Source: Qipengyuania nanhaisediminis
Lineage (GTDB): Bacteria; Pseudomonadota; Alphaproteobacteria; Sphingomonadales; Sphingomonadaceae
DNA length: 64,000 bases
NCBI RefSeq assembly: GCF_900115585.1
Contig: NZ_FOWZ01000001.1
Span: forward strand, 186,001 to 250,000
Direction: 5' to 3'
A program made the translations under genes and the position numbers. The notes under the pieces are model-generated. The model was not told where the DNA came from. It saw nothing but the letters and a program-made list of their open reading frames with translations, and made no database searches. Shown piece by piece: positions 1-8,962 of the stretch (the stretch's first letter is position 1; every line of letters starts with the position of its first letter).

Positions 1-643
1 CCGGCGGATGCTGGCGACCGACCAGGACCACCTGCTCCCGTGCTGCCGGATTGCCGAGATACATGATCTCGATGGCGCGACCTTCTGCCGAATGTCCTAG
101 CGTTTCGCGCTCGACCATTCCGGTTTCTTCGAGCCCGTCGAGCCATGCATCGTAAGTCGCAGGACCGATAATTTCCTGCGCAGAGACGAACAGCGGCCGT
201 CCGTCGGTGCGGACGGAAAGGCGAGCCATCCTGGTCCCGTCGATCTCAGTCACTTCGACCATGGAAGGATCGAGATACGTCCACTCAACCCCGTCGTAAC
301 TGACCTTGGGTTCGTAACGGTGGCCACAGGCGGTGTAATTGAGGTCGATACCTACCACGCGCGGCGCATTGCTGTGCACGCGAAACGAATACCACGCGCT
401 GCAATTTATCGGCGGCGCGTCTTCGGGAGACAGGGTGATGGAAATGCGTCCATCATCTCCCACGCTGCACAAAGCAAGCGCGCCGGCATCGAATGCCGTG
501 TCGATCGCAACCGAGCCGTCGCTGCAACGCGCATCGGCAACCGCAAGCGGCTCCACTGCACGATCAAGTGATGCCGTCCCCGGCGCGACACAGCCGCTAA
601 GCCATATCGCGCCGGCAAGGCATGCGGAAATTCCGCGTTTCAT
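1..643 (-). CDS. M14-family zinc carboxypeptidase-like lipoprotein (partial, C-terminus outside window)
   Basis: The frame is open from an ATG at 643 to the window edge, giving 214 codons with no stop. The N-terminus (MKRGISACLAGAIWLSGC) is a lipoprotein signal with lipobox LSGC. A beta-rich region follows, then a stretch ending GRQHPP at the edge. This matches the start of the zinc-binding motif (HPxE) in M14 carboxypeptidases that carry an N-terminal beta-domain (AGBL/cytosolic carboxypeptidase type). The catalytic domain itself is outside the window, so activity cannot be checked. A GGGAGA ribosome site lies 7 nt upstream of the ATG. The gene starts 23 nt after the TonB receptor stop and is probably co-transcribed with it, hinting at processing of a peptide-type substrate (inference). 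Confidence 0.75.
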   Translation of the reverse strand, partial: MKRGISACLAGAIWLSGCVAPGTASLDRAVEPLAVADARCSDGSVAIDTAFDAGALALCSVGDDGRISITLSPEDAPPINCSAWYSFRVHSNAPRVVGIDLNYTACGHRYEPKVSYDGVEWTYLDPSMVEVTEIDGTRMARLSVRTDGRPLFVSAQEIIGPATYDAWLDGLEETGMVERETLGHSAEGRAIEIMYLGNPAAREQVVLVGRQHPP

Positions 644-666
644 CGCTGTCTCCCGGCTGACGGGCC

Positions 667-3600
667 TTAGAATTCCTTGCGCAGGTCGATCGAGAACTGG
701 CGTCCCCGAGCGCTGTGCAAGCTGCCATAGAACCCGTAGCTTTCATCGGCAATCGGCGGCGCTTCGTTGGTGATGTTATTGATGCTGAAGCGCAGGCGCG
801 TTCCATCGAGAGCGTTGTCGGCCTCGATCTCGTAGCTGATCGATGCGTTCATGGTGAACCAGTCGTCGACCTCGAAAAATTCCGCCGTCTCGTCGTTCTG
901 GGCGCTGGGATCGAAGACCCTGCCGACATAGCGGCCGAACAGGTTTACCCGTACCGGACCGTCGCTCCAGGTGATCGATCCGGAATAGCGCCATTTCGGG
1001 CGACCATCGATTTCGAGCAATTCGCCGAAACCCTCGGGCTGGAGGGCAGCGACATCGCTGATCGAAAGTTCCGGAATTGCCTCGAGCAGCGGCGTGAGCT
1101 CGGTGAACAGCGGCAGGGCTTCGGGGCCCGCTTCCTGCTCGAAACCGAGCAGGCGCGCTGCGTTGACCTGAATGTCGAAGTCGCCAAAGCCGGTATCGAA
1201 TTCATAGAAAAGCCCGAAATCGAGGCCTTCCGACGTGCGCTGGTCGAGGTTGCGATAGGGGTTGAGGATCTGCTGGACGTCACCGGCTGGCAGGATCCCC
1301 GTCCCCTCGTACAGCGCGATCTGGCCCGCGTCCGGATCATCGCGAACGACGTTCGGGTTGAAGCTGCCCTGCAGGCGCAGGACGAGGTCGAGCAAGAGCG
1401 CATTGCGATTGCCGAAGATGCCGATGATGCCATCCTGCTTCACGCGCCAGTAGTCGGCAGTGAGCGTCAGGCCCGGAATGAAGCTCGGCTCGAACACGGC
1501 GCCAAGGTTGATGCTTTCCGTTTCTTCCGGCTCCAGCGTTCCGGCTCCGGTCCGGAAGTCGATCGTACCGACCGTGCCGCAATCGGGCACATCGTCTTCA
1601 TCGCCCTTGATGATCTCTGCGACGCATTCGACAGCCCGGACCACCGAGTTGGAACGCGTCGTCCCCTCGTCGTTGATCTGGATGAGGTTCGGCGCGCGGA
1701 AGCCCTGCGAATAGGCGCCGCGCAGCAGCAGGTCGGAGAACGGACGCCAGGCCACTGCAGCCCTCGGCACGAAGGCGCTGGTCGAATCCGAGAAATCCTC
1801 GAAGCGGGCGGCGAGCTGGACTTCCAGCTCGTTCACCAGCGGAATGCCCATGTCGGGCGATACGACCGGGATCAGCGCTTCGGCAAAGGCCGAATAGACC
1901 TCGCGGCTGCCGCTGGTGTCGGGCGATGGGCTGGACCCGAGGACGTCGCTGCCGAAGAAGTCGCCGTTCACGGCATTGGTGAAGGTGATCGTCCCGTCGA
2001 GACGCGGATCGCGGTCATCCTCGAAGGTTTCGCGGCGGAATTCCACGCCGGTCGCAAGACCGACACCGCCGGCAGGCAGTTCGAAGATATTCGCCTTCGA
2101 AACCTTGAAGTCGGCCAGCGCGAGCGTGGTCTCGCCCTTGCGGAAGACGTCGACCGTGATCGAATCGATGACCGACTGCGGATTAGGTGTGCAGTCGGCG
2201 ACATTCGCGCCGAGTTCGCCGGGGAAACAGCCGCCGTTGAAGGGATTGTAGGCCGTCGGATCGGTGCGGTTGATCGCATCCTGAGCAAGGCTGCTCGAAA
2301 TACGGTTTTCGGTAAGGTCGGTGGTGTTGGCCTGCGAATAGAGGAAGCCGGTGTCGAAATCCCAGCCCCACAGGTCGCCGCGCAGACCGACCACGATGCG
2401 ATAGGTATCCTTGTCGACATAGCCGCGCCGCGGCCCTGCATCGATGAAGCGATAATCCTCCATCAGAAGCGCGCGCCCTTCGTCGGTCACGCCCGAACCG
2501 AGGCCATTGTCCGCACGATTGGGATTGGGCGAGCCGTCCGCCAGCAGGGTAGGTCCGAGCGGGTTCCAGTAAGCGCTCGCCTCGACGCCCAGCGGAACGG
2601 CACTGAGCATGGTGCTCTGCTCACGTTCGCGGAAGGATTCCGAGCGGTAGTAGGAGCCCTCGAGATAGGCTTCTACCGACGGGCTGATCTCGTAGCTGAA
2701 GAGCGCCTGCGCCGCATAGCGATCCTTCTCCGAGAAGAGGAAGCGATTGGCGCCGAGGTCATGACGCAGGTTGCGATCGATGGTCCCGCCATTGTCAGCG
2801 CACAATCCGTTGCCGAGGTCGATGACGCGGCCATCGCTGTCTGCTGCGCCGTTCGGGCCGAAGTTGATACACGGCTGGATGTGGAAGTCATCGTCGCGCA
2901 GCGCCGTGGTGTTGGACGATGTGGCGCGCGAGCCCTGGATGTCGAAGGCACCGAAGGGCGAATTGATCGAGCGGTTGTCGAACTGGGTGTCGCCTTCGAA
3001 CGGTGTGCCGACGAGGAAGGGGCGCAGGTCGCTCGACGCGGAATAATCGCGTGCCGTCGCTCGCAGACCGTTCTCGTGGAAATAATAGCCGTTGAGGGTC
3101 AGATTGCCGCGACCGTCCGCGAAATCGAACCCGTAACCGCCGCGCAGCGAATAGCTGTAGAGGCTGGTGCCTTCCGAGGCGCGCCAATTGCCCTGGATGA
3201 ACCCGCCTGTGCGATTGCCCCGCAGGATTGTGTTCACGACGCCCGCAACGGCATCGGCCCCGTATACGGCCGAGGCACCGTCGCGCAGCACTTCGACGCG
3301 GCGGATGCTACCGGGCACGATGGTGTTGGTGTCGGGCGATACGACCGGAACGAAAAGCTCGGTCTGGAAGCCCGGATTGAGCACCATGCGGCGGCCGTTG
3401 ATCAGCAGCAGGGTGTTGCCCGTGCCAAGCCCGCGCAGGTTGATCGAAGCGATATCGCCGCGTGCGCCGTTGACGCCGCCCGTCGTGTTCTGCTCGTTGA
3501 ATTCGACACTGCCCGCCTGTGGGATCGCGCGGAACAATTCGTCGCCGGAGGCAGGGTCGATGGCGTCGATAAGCTCTTCCCCCACCACCGTGACCGGCAG

Positions 3601-3798
3601 GACATCGTCGACCTGCGCGCCGCGGATCTGCGTACCGGTTACGACGATGAGATTTTCGTCTGTCGCAGCAGCGTCTTCAGCGTAAACTTCCTCGTCGTCA
3701 CCTTCTTCAGTTGATTGCGCGAAAGCGGGCTGCGCCGCGACCAGCGCCAGGGCCGTGCCGCAGAACAGCGCGGACGTAGTCTTGCCACCGAATTTCAT
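667..3798 (-). CDS. TonB-dependent outer-membrane receptor
   Basis: A protein of 1043 aa. The ATG at 3798 is chosen because it is preceded by GGAGAGG and begins a clear signal peptide (MKFGGKTTSALFCGTALALV, cleavage after PAFA). An upstream extension of the frame to 4077 would run into the LysR gene and looks non-coding. After the signal come an acidic segment, a TonB-box-like IVVTG, a plug domain with typical features (INLRGLG, LINGRRM, IRRVEVLRDGASAVYG, DAVAGVVN) and a long beta-barrel ending in a terminal Phe (RKEF). The family imports siderophores, vitamins, glycans or peptides using TonB energy; the ligand cannot be read from sequence. A LysR gene lies directly upstream on the same strand and an M14 peptidase-like lipoprotein directly downstream. 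Confidence 0.93.
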   Translation of the reverse strand: MKFGGKTTSALFCGTALALVAAQPAFAQSTEEGDDEEVYAEDAAATDENLIVVTGTQIRGAQVDDVLPVTVVGEELIDAIDPASGDELFRAIPQAGSVEFNEQNTTGGVNGARGDIASINLRGLGTGNTLLLINGRRMVLNPGFQTELFVPVVSPDTNTIVPGSIRRVEVLRDGASAVYGADAVAGVVNTILRGNRTGGFIQGNWRASEGTSLYSYSLRGGYGFDFADGRGNLTLNGYYFHENGLRATARDYSASSDLRPFLVGTPFEGDTQFDNRSINSPFGAFDIQGSRATSSNTTALRDDDFHIQPCINFGPNGAADSDGRVIDLGNGLCADNGGTIDRNLRHDLGANRFLFSEKDRYAAQALFSYEISPSVEAYLEGSYYRSESFREREQSTMLSAVPLGVEASAYWNPLGPTLLADGSPNPNRADNGLGSGVTDEGRALLMEDYRFIDAGPRRGYVDKDTYRIVVGLRGDLWGWDFDTGFLYSQANTTDLTENRISSSLAQDAINRTDPTAYNPFNGGCFPGELGANVADCTPNPQSVIDSITVDVFRKGETTLALADFKVSKANIFELPAGGVGLATGVEFRRETFEDDRDPRLDGTITFTNAVNGDFFGSDVLGSSPSPDTSGSREVYSAFAEALIPVVSPDMGIPLVNELEVQLAARFEDFSDSTSAFVPRAAVAWRPFSDLLLRGAYSQGFRAPNLIQINDEGTTRSNSVVRAVECVAEIIKGDEDDVPDCGTVGTIDFRTGAGTLEPEETESINLGAVFEPSFIPGLTLTADYWRVKQDGIIGIFGNRNALLLDLVLRLQGSFNPNVVRDDPDAGQIALYEGTGILPAGDVQQILNPYRNLDQRTSEGLDFGLFYEFDTGFGDFDIQVNAARLLGFEQEAGPEALPLFTELTPLLEAIPELSISDVAALQPEGFGELLEIDGRPKWRYSGSITWSDGPVRVNLFGRYVGRVFDPSAQNDETAEFFEVDDWFTMNASISYEIEADNALDGTRLRFSINNITNEAPPIADESYGFYGSLHSARGRQFSIDLRKEF

Positions 3799-3901
3799 AA
3801 AAACCTCTCCCCACTGAGCGTCCCGAGACAAAGCTGACGGAATTTCGCCAAAACGGCAATTCCTTTCAGCTAATTTCTCACAAGCTTGGTATAGCGAAAG
3901 G

Positions 3902-4819
3902 TTATGGCTCCCTGGGCTGGAGACTACGGATACCTTCGGCGACCCTTGCGACGACTTCGCGCAAGGCATCGACGGCGGGCGCAACCTTGCCCTCATCGGG
4001 GTGGTCGGCCAGCGTGATGGCGTATATCGAATAGCCGGGAAAATTCGACAAAAGGTAACGCTGCAAACCCGCACCAAGGTGGGAATAGGCGGTGAACTGG
4101 TCCGTAAGCGCGAGCCCTACCTCCTTGCGCACCAAGGACAGGGCCACGTGATATGTATGGGCGGTCGCGACTTCCTGCGGGACGATCCCGCGATCGTCGA
4201 GCTGCTGCCTTATCATCGCGCCCAACGGACCGCTTTCGCTGATGCCGATCATCTCGGCACCGTGCAGGACCTGTTCGCTCACCCCTCCAGGAGAACCGGC
4301 GAGAGGTTGCCCGGAAACTATGACCATGCGGCCGTCGCCGACGTGGTGGTTCTGGATGCGCGGATCGTCGACCGGTTCGAACCCGATGCACATGTCGACA
4401 CGCTTTTCACGCAGCGCCGCTTCTATCTCGACCGAATGCAAAGTCGTCAGCTCGAAGCTGAGATCGGGGTCCTGGTAGCGCAGGTGCGCAACCAGTTCGG
4501 GCCCGACGGACAGGCTGAGCGAGGGCAGCACTCCCAGCCTCAGGTGGCCGCCCTTCCTGCTGCGCATGTTTTCCAGCGAACGGTTGAAAGTGGAGAGCCG
4601 GGCGTAAATGTCCTCGGCCTCGACGAAGAGCTCATCCGCAGCAGCGGTGGGGATCAGGCGCCCCTTGCGGCGCATGAACAGTGCAAACCCCAACCGGTCT
4701 TCCGCATGCCGCAGCACCTTGCTTACCGAAGGCTGCGAAACGTTGAGATCGCGGGCGGCCGCGCTGATCGAGCCAGTCCGATATACATGATAGAAGATTT
4801 CGATCTGGCGTAGTCGCAT
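3902..4819 (-). CDS. LysR-family transcriptional regulator
   Basis: A 305-aa protein with an N-terminal winged helix-turn-helix (MRLRQIEIFYHVYRTGSISA, then LNVSQPSVSKVL) followed by a periplasmic-binding-fold effector domain, the normal LysR size and layout. It sits 103 nt upstream of the TonB receptor on the same strand and is divergent from the SGNH lipoprotein gene. LysR proteins usually control a neighbouring gene in response to a small ligand, so the receptor or the divergent lipoprotein-transporter pair are the likely targets (inference). No strong ribosome site is visible before the ATG. Confidence 0.9.
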   Translation of the reverse strand: MRLRQIEIFYHVYRTGSISAAARDLNVSQPSVSKVLRHAEDRLGFALFMRRKGRLIPTAAADELFVEAEDIYARLSTFNRSLENMRSRKGGHLRLGVLPSLSLSVGPELVAHLRYQDPDLSFELTTLHSVEIEAALREKRVDMCIGFEPVDDPRIQNHHVGDGRMVIVSGQPLAGSPGGVSEQVLHGAEMIGISESGPLGAMIRQQLDDRGIVPQEVATAHTYHVALSLVRKEVGLALTDQFTAYSHLGAGLQRYLLSNFPGYSIYAITLADHPDEGKVAPAVDALREVVARVAEGIRSLQPREP

Positions 4820-4960
4820 TGGGTCTAATGGCTACGCCTAAAGCCGCTTGGCAAGCTCCATTTCGCCAAGGCGGCGCAGGACGGCTTGCAGATTCGCGCC
4901 TCTGCCTGCATCACTCGCGCGGAGCCGTTCGGGAGAGGTCGGCGAATTTGGGGGAGTGCG

Positions 4961-5806
4961 ATGGCGTTTTTACGTGCAGGCTTGCTGGTGCTGTCGGCTG
5001 TCACAGCGATGCCGTTCGCCACAGGGTGCGCCCCGCTTGCCGCGCAAACGGCGACCGAGGCATTACCGGCCCCCGCAGTCAGACAGCTGGATGAGGCAAC
5101 GCCGAAGACGATACTCTTCGTGGGCAACAGCTATTTTTATTACAACGACAGCTTGCACAACCACGTCCAGCGCATGGTCGTCGCTTCAGGAGTGCTGGGC
5201 GATGCGGAGCCGTCCTACAAATCCTCCACTATCGGCGGCGCGGCGCTGCGGGATCATGCCGTGTCGCACCTGGTCGATCATGCCAACCTTAGGGTCGATG
5301 ACCCCTTCGAGCTGGTAATCCTGCAAGGGATAAGCTCCGCCGCCCTAAACGAAGAAAGCCGCAGGCGTTTCAACGAGGCGGCCACAAGGCACGCCGCGAC
5401 CATCCGCGCCGCCGGTGCGAGACCGGTTTTCTACATGACACCTGCCTATGCGCCTGCGCATCGCCGGTATTCGCCAGAGATGACCGAGCAGACGGCGCGC
5501 CTCTACATTGACACTGCAAACCGGCTCGATGCCCTGATCATCCCCGTCGGGTTGGCGTTCGAAGAGGCATTGCGGCGGCGGCCCGATATCGTCCTGCACA
5601 AGCCATTCGATTCCTCTCACCCGAGCATGCTCGGCACTTACCTTGCCGCGGCGACGGTCTTCGCGACGCTCTACGGGCAATCGCCGGTCGGCAACCCCTA
5701 CGACTATTTCGGCGCGGTGAGCGCTGAGGACGCGCTCTTCCTGCAGCAAGTCGCGCAGGATACCGTATCAAGCTTCTTCGGACGGACAGCGAATGACCCA
5801 GACTAG
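4961..5806 (+). CDS. SGNH/GDSL-type hydrolase-like lipoprotein
   Basis: A 281-aa protein from the ATG at 4961, which has GGGGAG just upstream and starts a lipoprotein signal (MAFLRAGLLVL, lipobox ATGC). The frame is open further up but lacks a signal there. The mature part begins ILFVGNSYFYYNDSLHNH, a block I-like GNS motif, and ends with DSSHPSMLGTYLAA, which has the spacing of the Asp-x-x-His block V of SGNH esterases. It resembles the DUF4886-type branch. Substrate unknown. Its last 14 nt overlap the start of the DASS transporter, so the two are translationally linked. This suggests the lipoprotein releases or handles an acid that the transporter imports (inference). Confidence 0.7.
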   Translation: MAFLRAGLLVLSAVTAMPFATGCAPLAAQTATEALPAPAVRQLDEATPKTILFVGNSYFYYNDSLHNHVQRMVVASGVLGDAEPSYKSSTIGGAALRDHAVSHLVDHANLRVDDPFELVILQGISSAALNEESRRRFNEAATRHAATIRAAGARPVFYMTPAYAPAHRRYSPEMTEQTARLYIDTANRLDALIIPVGLAFEEALRRRPDIVLHKPFDSSHPSMLGTYLAAATVFATLYGQSPVGNPYDYFGAVSAEDALFLQQVAQDTVSSFFGRTANDPD

Positions 5807-7265
5807 CCCGGCCGCCAGCGCCGAACAGCCGCGCGGGTTCAATCCGATCGGCCTCATCGCAGGCCTCGTCGCCTTTGCGGTCTTCTTTTTCGCGTTCAGT
5901 CCGGACGAACTGGATCGCCCCGCACAGATCGCCGCCGCAATCGGGGTGCTGATGGCGATCTGGTGGGCCACCGAAGCGGTGCCGCTTCCGGTTACGGCAC
6001 TCATCCCGATCATCGCATTTCCGCTGGCCGGTATCGCCACGGTCGACGAGGCAGCAGCGCCCTACGCAAATCCTATCATCTACCTTTTCCTCGGCGGATT
6101 TCTCGTCGCCCTGGCGGTAGAACGAAGCCAGCTTCACCGCCGCCTGGCCCTCGCGATCTTTCGCCACATGGGCAGCACCGGAAAGGGTCTTGTCGCAGGT
6201 TTCATGCTGGCCGCAGCCCTCCTCAGCATGTGGATTTCGAACACCTCGACCACGCTGATGCTGTTTCCGATCGCGGTATCGCTGGCGCTGGTAGTGGGCG
6301 AAACTTCCCCGGGATTGAGCGAAAAGGGGAAGCGCGATTTCACGCTCGCCCTGCTGCTGGGCCTTGCTTACGGCGCATCGATCGGCGGTGTCGCCACGCT
6401 GGTCGGCACCCCGCCGAATGCCTTCATGGCCGGTTTCCTGCAAAGCGAATACCAGGTGGAGATCCCGTTCGCCCAGTGGATGATGATCGGCGTACCGGTC
6501 TCCGTCATCCTGCTACCGCTCGGCTGGCTGCTGCTTACGCGCTTCCTGTTCCCGGTCGAATTCGTGTCGTCTGCCGAAACGATTGCCGAGATGGACCGGC
6601 GTCACGACGCGCTTGGAAAGATGACCATTGCCGAAAAGCGCACGGCAGCCCTCTTCGCCCTACTCGTCTTCGGCTGGATCATGCGCAAGCCGCTTTCGGG
6701 CCTGCTCGGTATCGAAGGGTTGTCCGATGCGGGCATAGCGATGGCCGTCGCCCTGCTCGCATTCCTGATCCCGAGCGGCGTCGATCGCCACGCGCTCGTC
6801 ACCTGGGAAGATACGAAGCGCCTGCCGTGGGGCGTCCTGATCCTGTTTGGCGGGGGCCTGTCGCTGGCCGCGGCGCTATCGTCCACCGGCCTCACCCTGT
6901 GGCTGGGCCAGCAGCTCGCCCCGCTGGGCGAAATCAATCACATTCTTCTCGTGATTGCGCTGACTACGCTGGTGATCTTCCTGACCGAGCTAACCAGCAA
7001 TGTCGCGACCACCGCGACCCTGTTGCCGGTCGTTGCGGCGCTGGCGATCGAACTGGGGATCGATCCCCTCATCCTGGTGGTCCCGGTGACTATCGCTGCA
7101 AGCTGCGCCTACATGCTGCCCGTCGCCACCCCGCCCAATGCGATCGTCTTCAGTAGCGGTGACGTTGCGATCAAGGACATGATGCGCGCAGGGCTATGGC
7201 TCAATATCGTCGCGATCATCCTCGTTTCGATCATCGCGGTCTGGCTCGTTCCGGCAGTCCTCTGA
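5793..7265 (+). CDS. DASS/SLC13-family sodium:anion symporter
   Basis: A 490-aa inner-membrane protein with about 11 hydrophobic helices. Signature elements of the divalent anion:Na+ symporters are present in both halves: WISNTSTTLM and GTPPNAFMAGF in the first repeat, ELTSNVATTATLLPV and ATPPNAIVFSSGD in the second. These SNT-like loops bind sodium and a carboxylate substrate. Members carry C4-dicarboxylates, citrate or sulfate; the exact anion cannot be told. The start overlaps the upstream SGNH lipoprotein gene by 14 nt and uses the ATG at 5793. The gene ends 18 nt before the convergent XRE-cupin gene. Confidence 0.9.
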   Translation: MTQTSPAASAEQPRGFNPIGLIAGLVAFAVFFFAFSPDELDRPAQIAAAIGVLMAIWWATEAVPLPVTALIPIIAFPLAGIATVDEAAAPYANPIIYLFLGGFLVALAVERSQLHRRLALAIFRHMGSTGKGLVAGFMLAAALLSMWISNTSTTLMLFPIAVSLALVVGETSPGLSEKGKRDFTLALLLGLAYGASIGGVATLVGTPPNAFMAGFLQSEYQVEIPFAQWMMIGVPVSVILLPLGWLLLTRFLFPVEFVSSAETIAEMDRRHDALGKMTIAEKRTAALFALLVFGWIMRKPLSGLLGIEGLSDAGIAMAVALLAFLIPSGVDRHALVTWEDTKRLPWGVLILFGGGLSLAAALSSTGLTLWLGQQLAPLGEINHILLVIALTTLVIFLTELTSNVATTATLLPVVAALAIELGIDPLILVVPVTIAASCAYMLPVATPPNAIVFSSGDVAIKDMMRAGLWLNIVAIILVSIIAVWLVPAVL

Positions 7266-7283
7266 CGCAGGGCCCTCGGCGGG

Positions 7284-7850
7284 TCAGGCGTAGGATACGA
7301 TTAGGTAGCAGACCGCGTCTTCACCGCCGCGGTTGGCGATCTTGTGCTTGCGGTCGGCGGGGTAATGCGCGGTATCACCCTGCGCTAGCGCGGTGGGCGG
7401 CTCTACCCCGACTGCGACTTCGACAGAACCCTTGGCCACGCTGAGCATCTCGCGCGTTCCGGCAAAATGGGCATCGCTGTCGAGTTCGCCCCCCGGCGCG
7501 AAGGTGAGCTCGTAGAACTCGACGTTCTTTTCCATGTGTAGCGGGGTCAGCGTGCGCAGGCGGCAGCCGTTCTTCTCGCTGAACAGGGCCTGCTCGTCGT
7601 CCGCGTCGACGACTTCGACCAGCGACGGACGGATTTCCTCTTCGATCAAATGCACGATCGACAGGCCGAAGGCATCGGCGATCCGCGCCGCAACCGCGAG
7701 CGTAGGATTGGCCTTCCCGCGCTCGATCTGGGAGAGCATCGAACGGCTTACACCGGAGCGTTCGGCCAGTTGGTCGAGAGTGATCTTGTGCGTGCGCCGC
7801 ATCACCCCCACACGGCGACCGAACTCCTGGCTGATGGCATTATCCGACAT
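7284..7850 (-). CDS. XRE-cupin transcriptional regulator
   Basis: A 188-aa protein. The ATG at 7850 follows an AAGGG site and starts MSDNAISQEFGRRVGVMRR; the longer frame to 7934 would overlap the tdh start. Residues about 12-66 form an XRE/Cro helix-turn-helix (LDQLAERSGVSRSMLSQIER). Residues about 105-185 form a cupin_2 ligand domain. This two-domain class usually senses a small metabolite and controls a neighbouring catabolic operon. It is divergent from tdh-kbl with 74 nt between start codons, so threonine or glycine metabolism is the likely target (inference). Confidence 0.88.
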   Translation of the reverse strand: MSDNAISQEFGRRVGVMRRTHKITLDQLAERSGVSRSMLSQIERGKANPTLAVAARIADAFGLSIVHLIEEEIRPSLVEVVDADDEQALFSEKNGCRLRTLTPLHMEKNVEFYELTFAPGGELDSDAHFAGTREMLSVAKGSVEVAVGVEPPTALAQGDTAHYPADRKHKIANRGGEDAVCYLIVSYA

Positions 7851-7863
7851 GCTGGGACCCTTG

Positions 7864-7891
7864 TTGCACCGACGCGCTTTTCCAGTATAGA
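7864..7891 (+). promoter_or_regulatory. Candidate sigma70-type promoter of tdh-kbl
   Basis: A TTGCAC hexamer at 7864-7869 and TATAGA at 7886-7891 are separated by 16 nt. The expected transcript start, near 7898, lies about 27 nt before the GTG start of tdh. A GGCGCC palindrome at 7892-7897 sits at the expected start site and could be bound by the divergent regulator. Prediction by eye only. Confidence 0.4.
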
Positions 7892-7924
7892 GGCGCCATT
7901 CTGATATAGTGACGGAGACGTTTA

Positions 7925-8953
7925 GTGAAGGCATTGGTCAAGGCCAAGGCGGAAAAGGGGCTCTGGCTCCAGGACGTGCCCGAGCCCGAGGTCGGCTCGA
8001 ACGACGTGAAGGTGAAGATCCGCAGGACCGCGATCTGCGGCACCGACATGCACATCTGGAACTGGGACGAATGGGCCCAGCGCACGATTCCCGTTCCCAT
8101 GACGGTCGGTCACGAATTCGTCGGCGAGATCGTCGAGTTCGGCGACAATGTCTCCGGTTTCGAAGTCGGCCAGATCGTCTCGGGCGAAGGACACGTCGTT
8201 TGCGGACGCTGCCGCAATTGCATGGCCGGTCGCCGCCACGTGTGTGCCGACAGCCAGGGCATCGGCGTGAACCGCCCGGGTGCTTTTGCCGAATATCTCG
8301 TGCTCCCGGCAGCGAACCTTTGGGTGCACCAGCAGGGCATCGACCTCGATGTCGCATCCATCTTCGATCCTTTCGGCAATGCCGTGCACACCGCGCTGCA
8401 ATTCGACGTGCTGGGTGAAGACGTACTGATCGTCGGGGCCGGCCCCATCGGCATCATGGCCGCCGCCGTCTGCCGTCACGCAGGCGCGCGTCACGTCGTC
8501 GTCAGCGATCTCAACGAAGACCGCCTCGCTCTCGCGCGCAAGATGGGGGCAACCGCGACGGTCAATCCCACCAAGCGCACGATCGAGGATATGCAGCGCG
8601 AACTCGGCATGGCCGAAGGCTTCGACGTCGGCCTCGAAATGTCTGGATCGCCGGCGGGTTTCGCCTCGCTCATCGACAACATGGCGCATGGCGGCAAGGT
8701 CGCGATCCTCGGCCTGCCTGCGGAAGCCCCGAAGGTCGACATGGACAAGGTCATCTTCAACATGTTGACGCTGAAGGGCGTCTATGGCCGCGAGATATTC
8801 GAGACCTGGTACAAGATGTCGGTCTTCATCCAGTCGGGCCTCGACCTCTCGCCGATCATCACCCACCGCCTGCCGGTCGACCGCTTCGAGGAAGGCTTCG
8901 CCGCCATGGCCTCGGGCGAGGCCTGCAAGGTCGTGCTGAACTGGGATAATTGA
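7925..8953 (+). CDS. tdh: L-threonine 3-dehydrogenase
   Basis: A 342-aa zinc-dependent medium-chain dehydrogenase that oxidises L-threonine to 2-amino-3-ketobutyrate with NAD+. Seen in the sequence: catalytic zinc Cys in [16 protein letters not shown], the structural zinc cysteines in [15 protein letters not shown], and a Rossmann segment [12 protein letters not shown]. Length and motifs match E. coli Tdh. The start is GTG at 7925 ([15 protein letters not shown] is the family N-terminus). The product is unstable and is passed to Kbl, whose gene begins 9 nt downstream, so the two form the threonine-to-glycine plus acetyl-CoA pathway. A divergent XRE-cupin gene probably regulates the pair. Confidence 0.95.
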   Translation: MKALVKAKAEKGLWLQDVPEPEVGSNDVKVKIRRTAICGTDMHIWNWDEWAQRTIPVPMTVGHEFVGEIVEFGDNVSGFEVGQIVSGEGHVVCGRCRNCMAGRRHVCADSQGIGVNRPGAFAEYLVLPAANLWVHQQGIDLDVASIFDPFGNAVHTALQFDVLGEDVLIVGAGPIGIMAAAVCRHAGARHVVVSDLNEDRLALARKMGATATVNPTKRTIEDMQRELGMAEGFDVGLEMSGSPAGFASLIDNMAHGGKVAILGLPAEAPKVDMDKVIFNMLTLKGVYGREIFETWYKMSVFIQSGLDLSPIITHRLPVDRFEEGFAAMASGEACKVVLNWDN

Positions 8954-8962
8954 GGAAATACG

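Noticed and set aside
715..3714. Open plus-strand frame of 999 codons opposite the TonB receptor
   Set aside because: It is the mirror of a G+C-rich gene. The translation is Arg/Val/Ala-rich with no domain, and the minus-strand frame has a signal peptide, plug motifs and terminal Phe.
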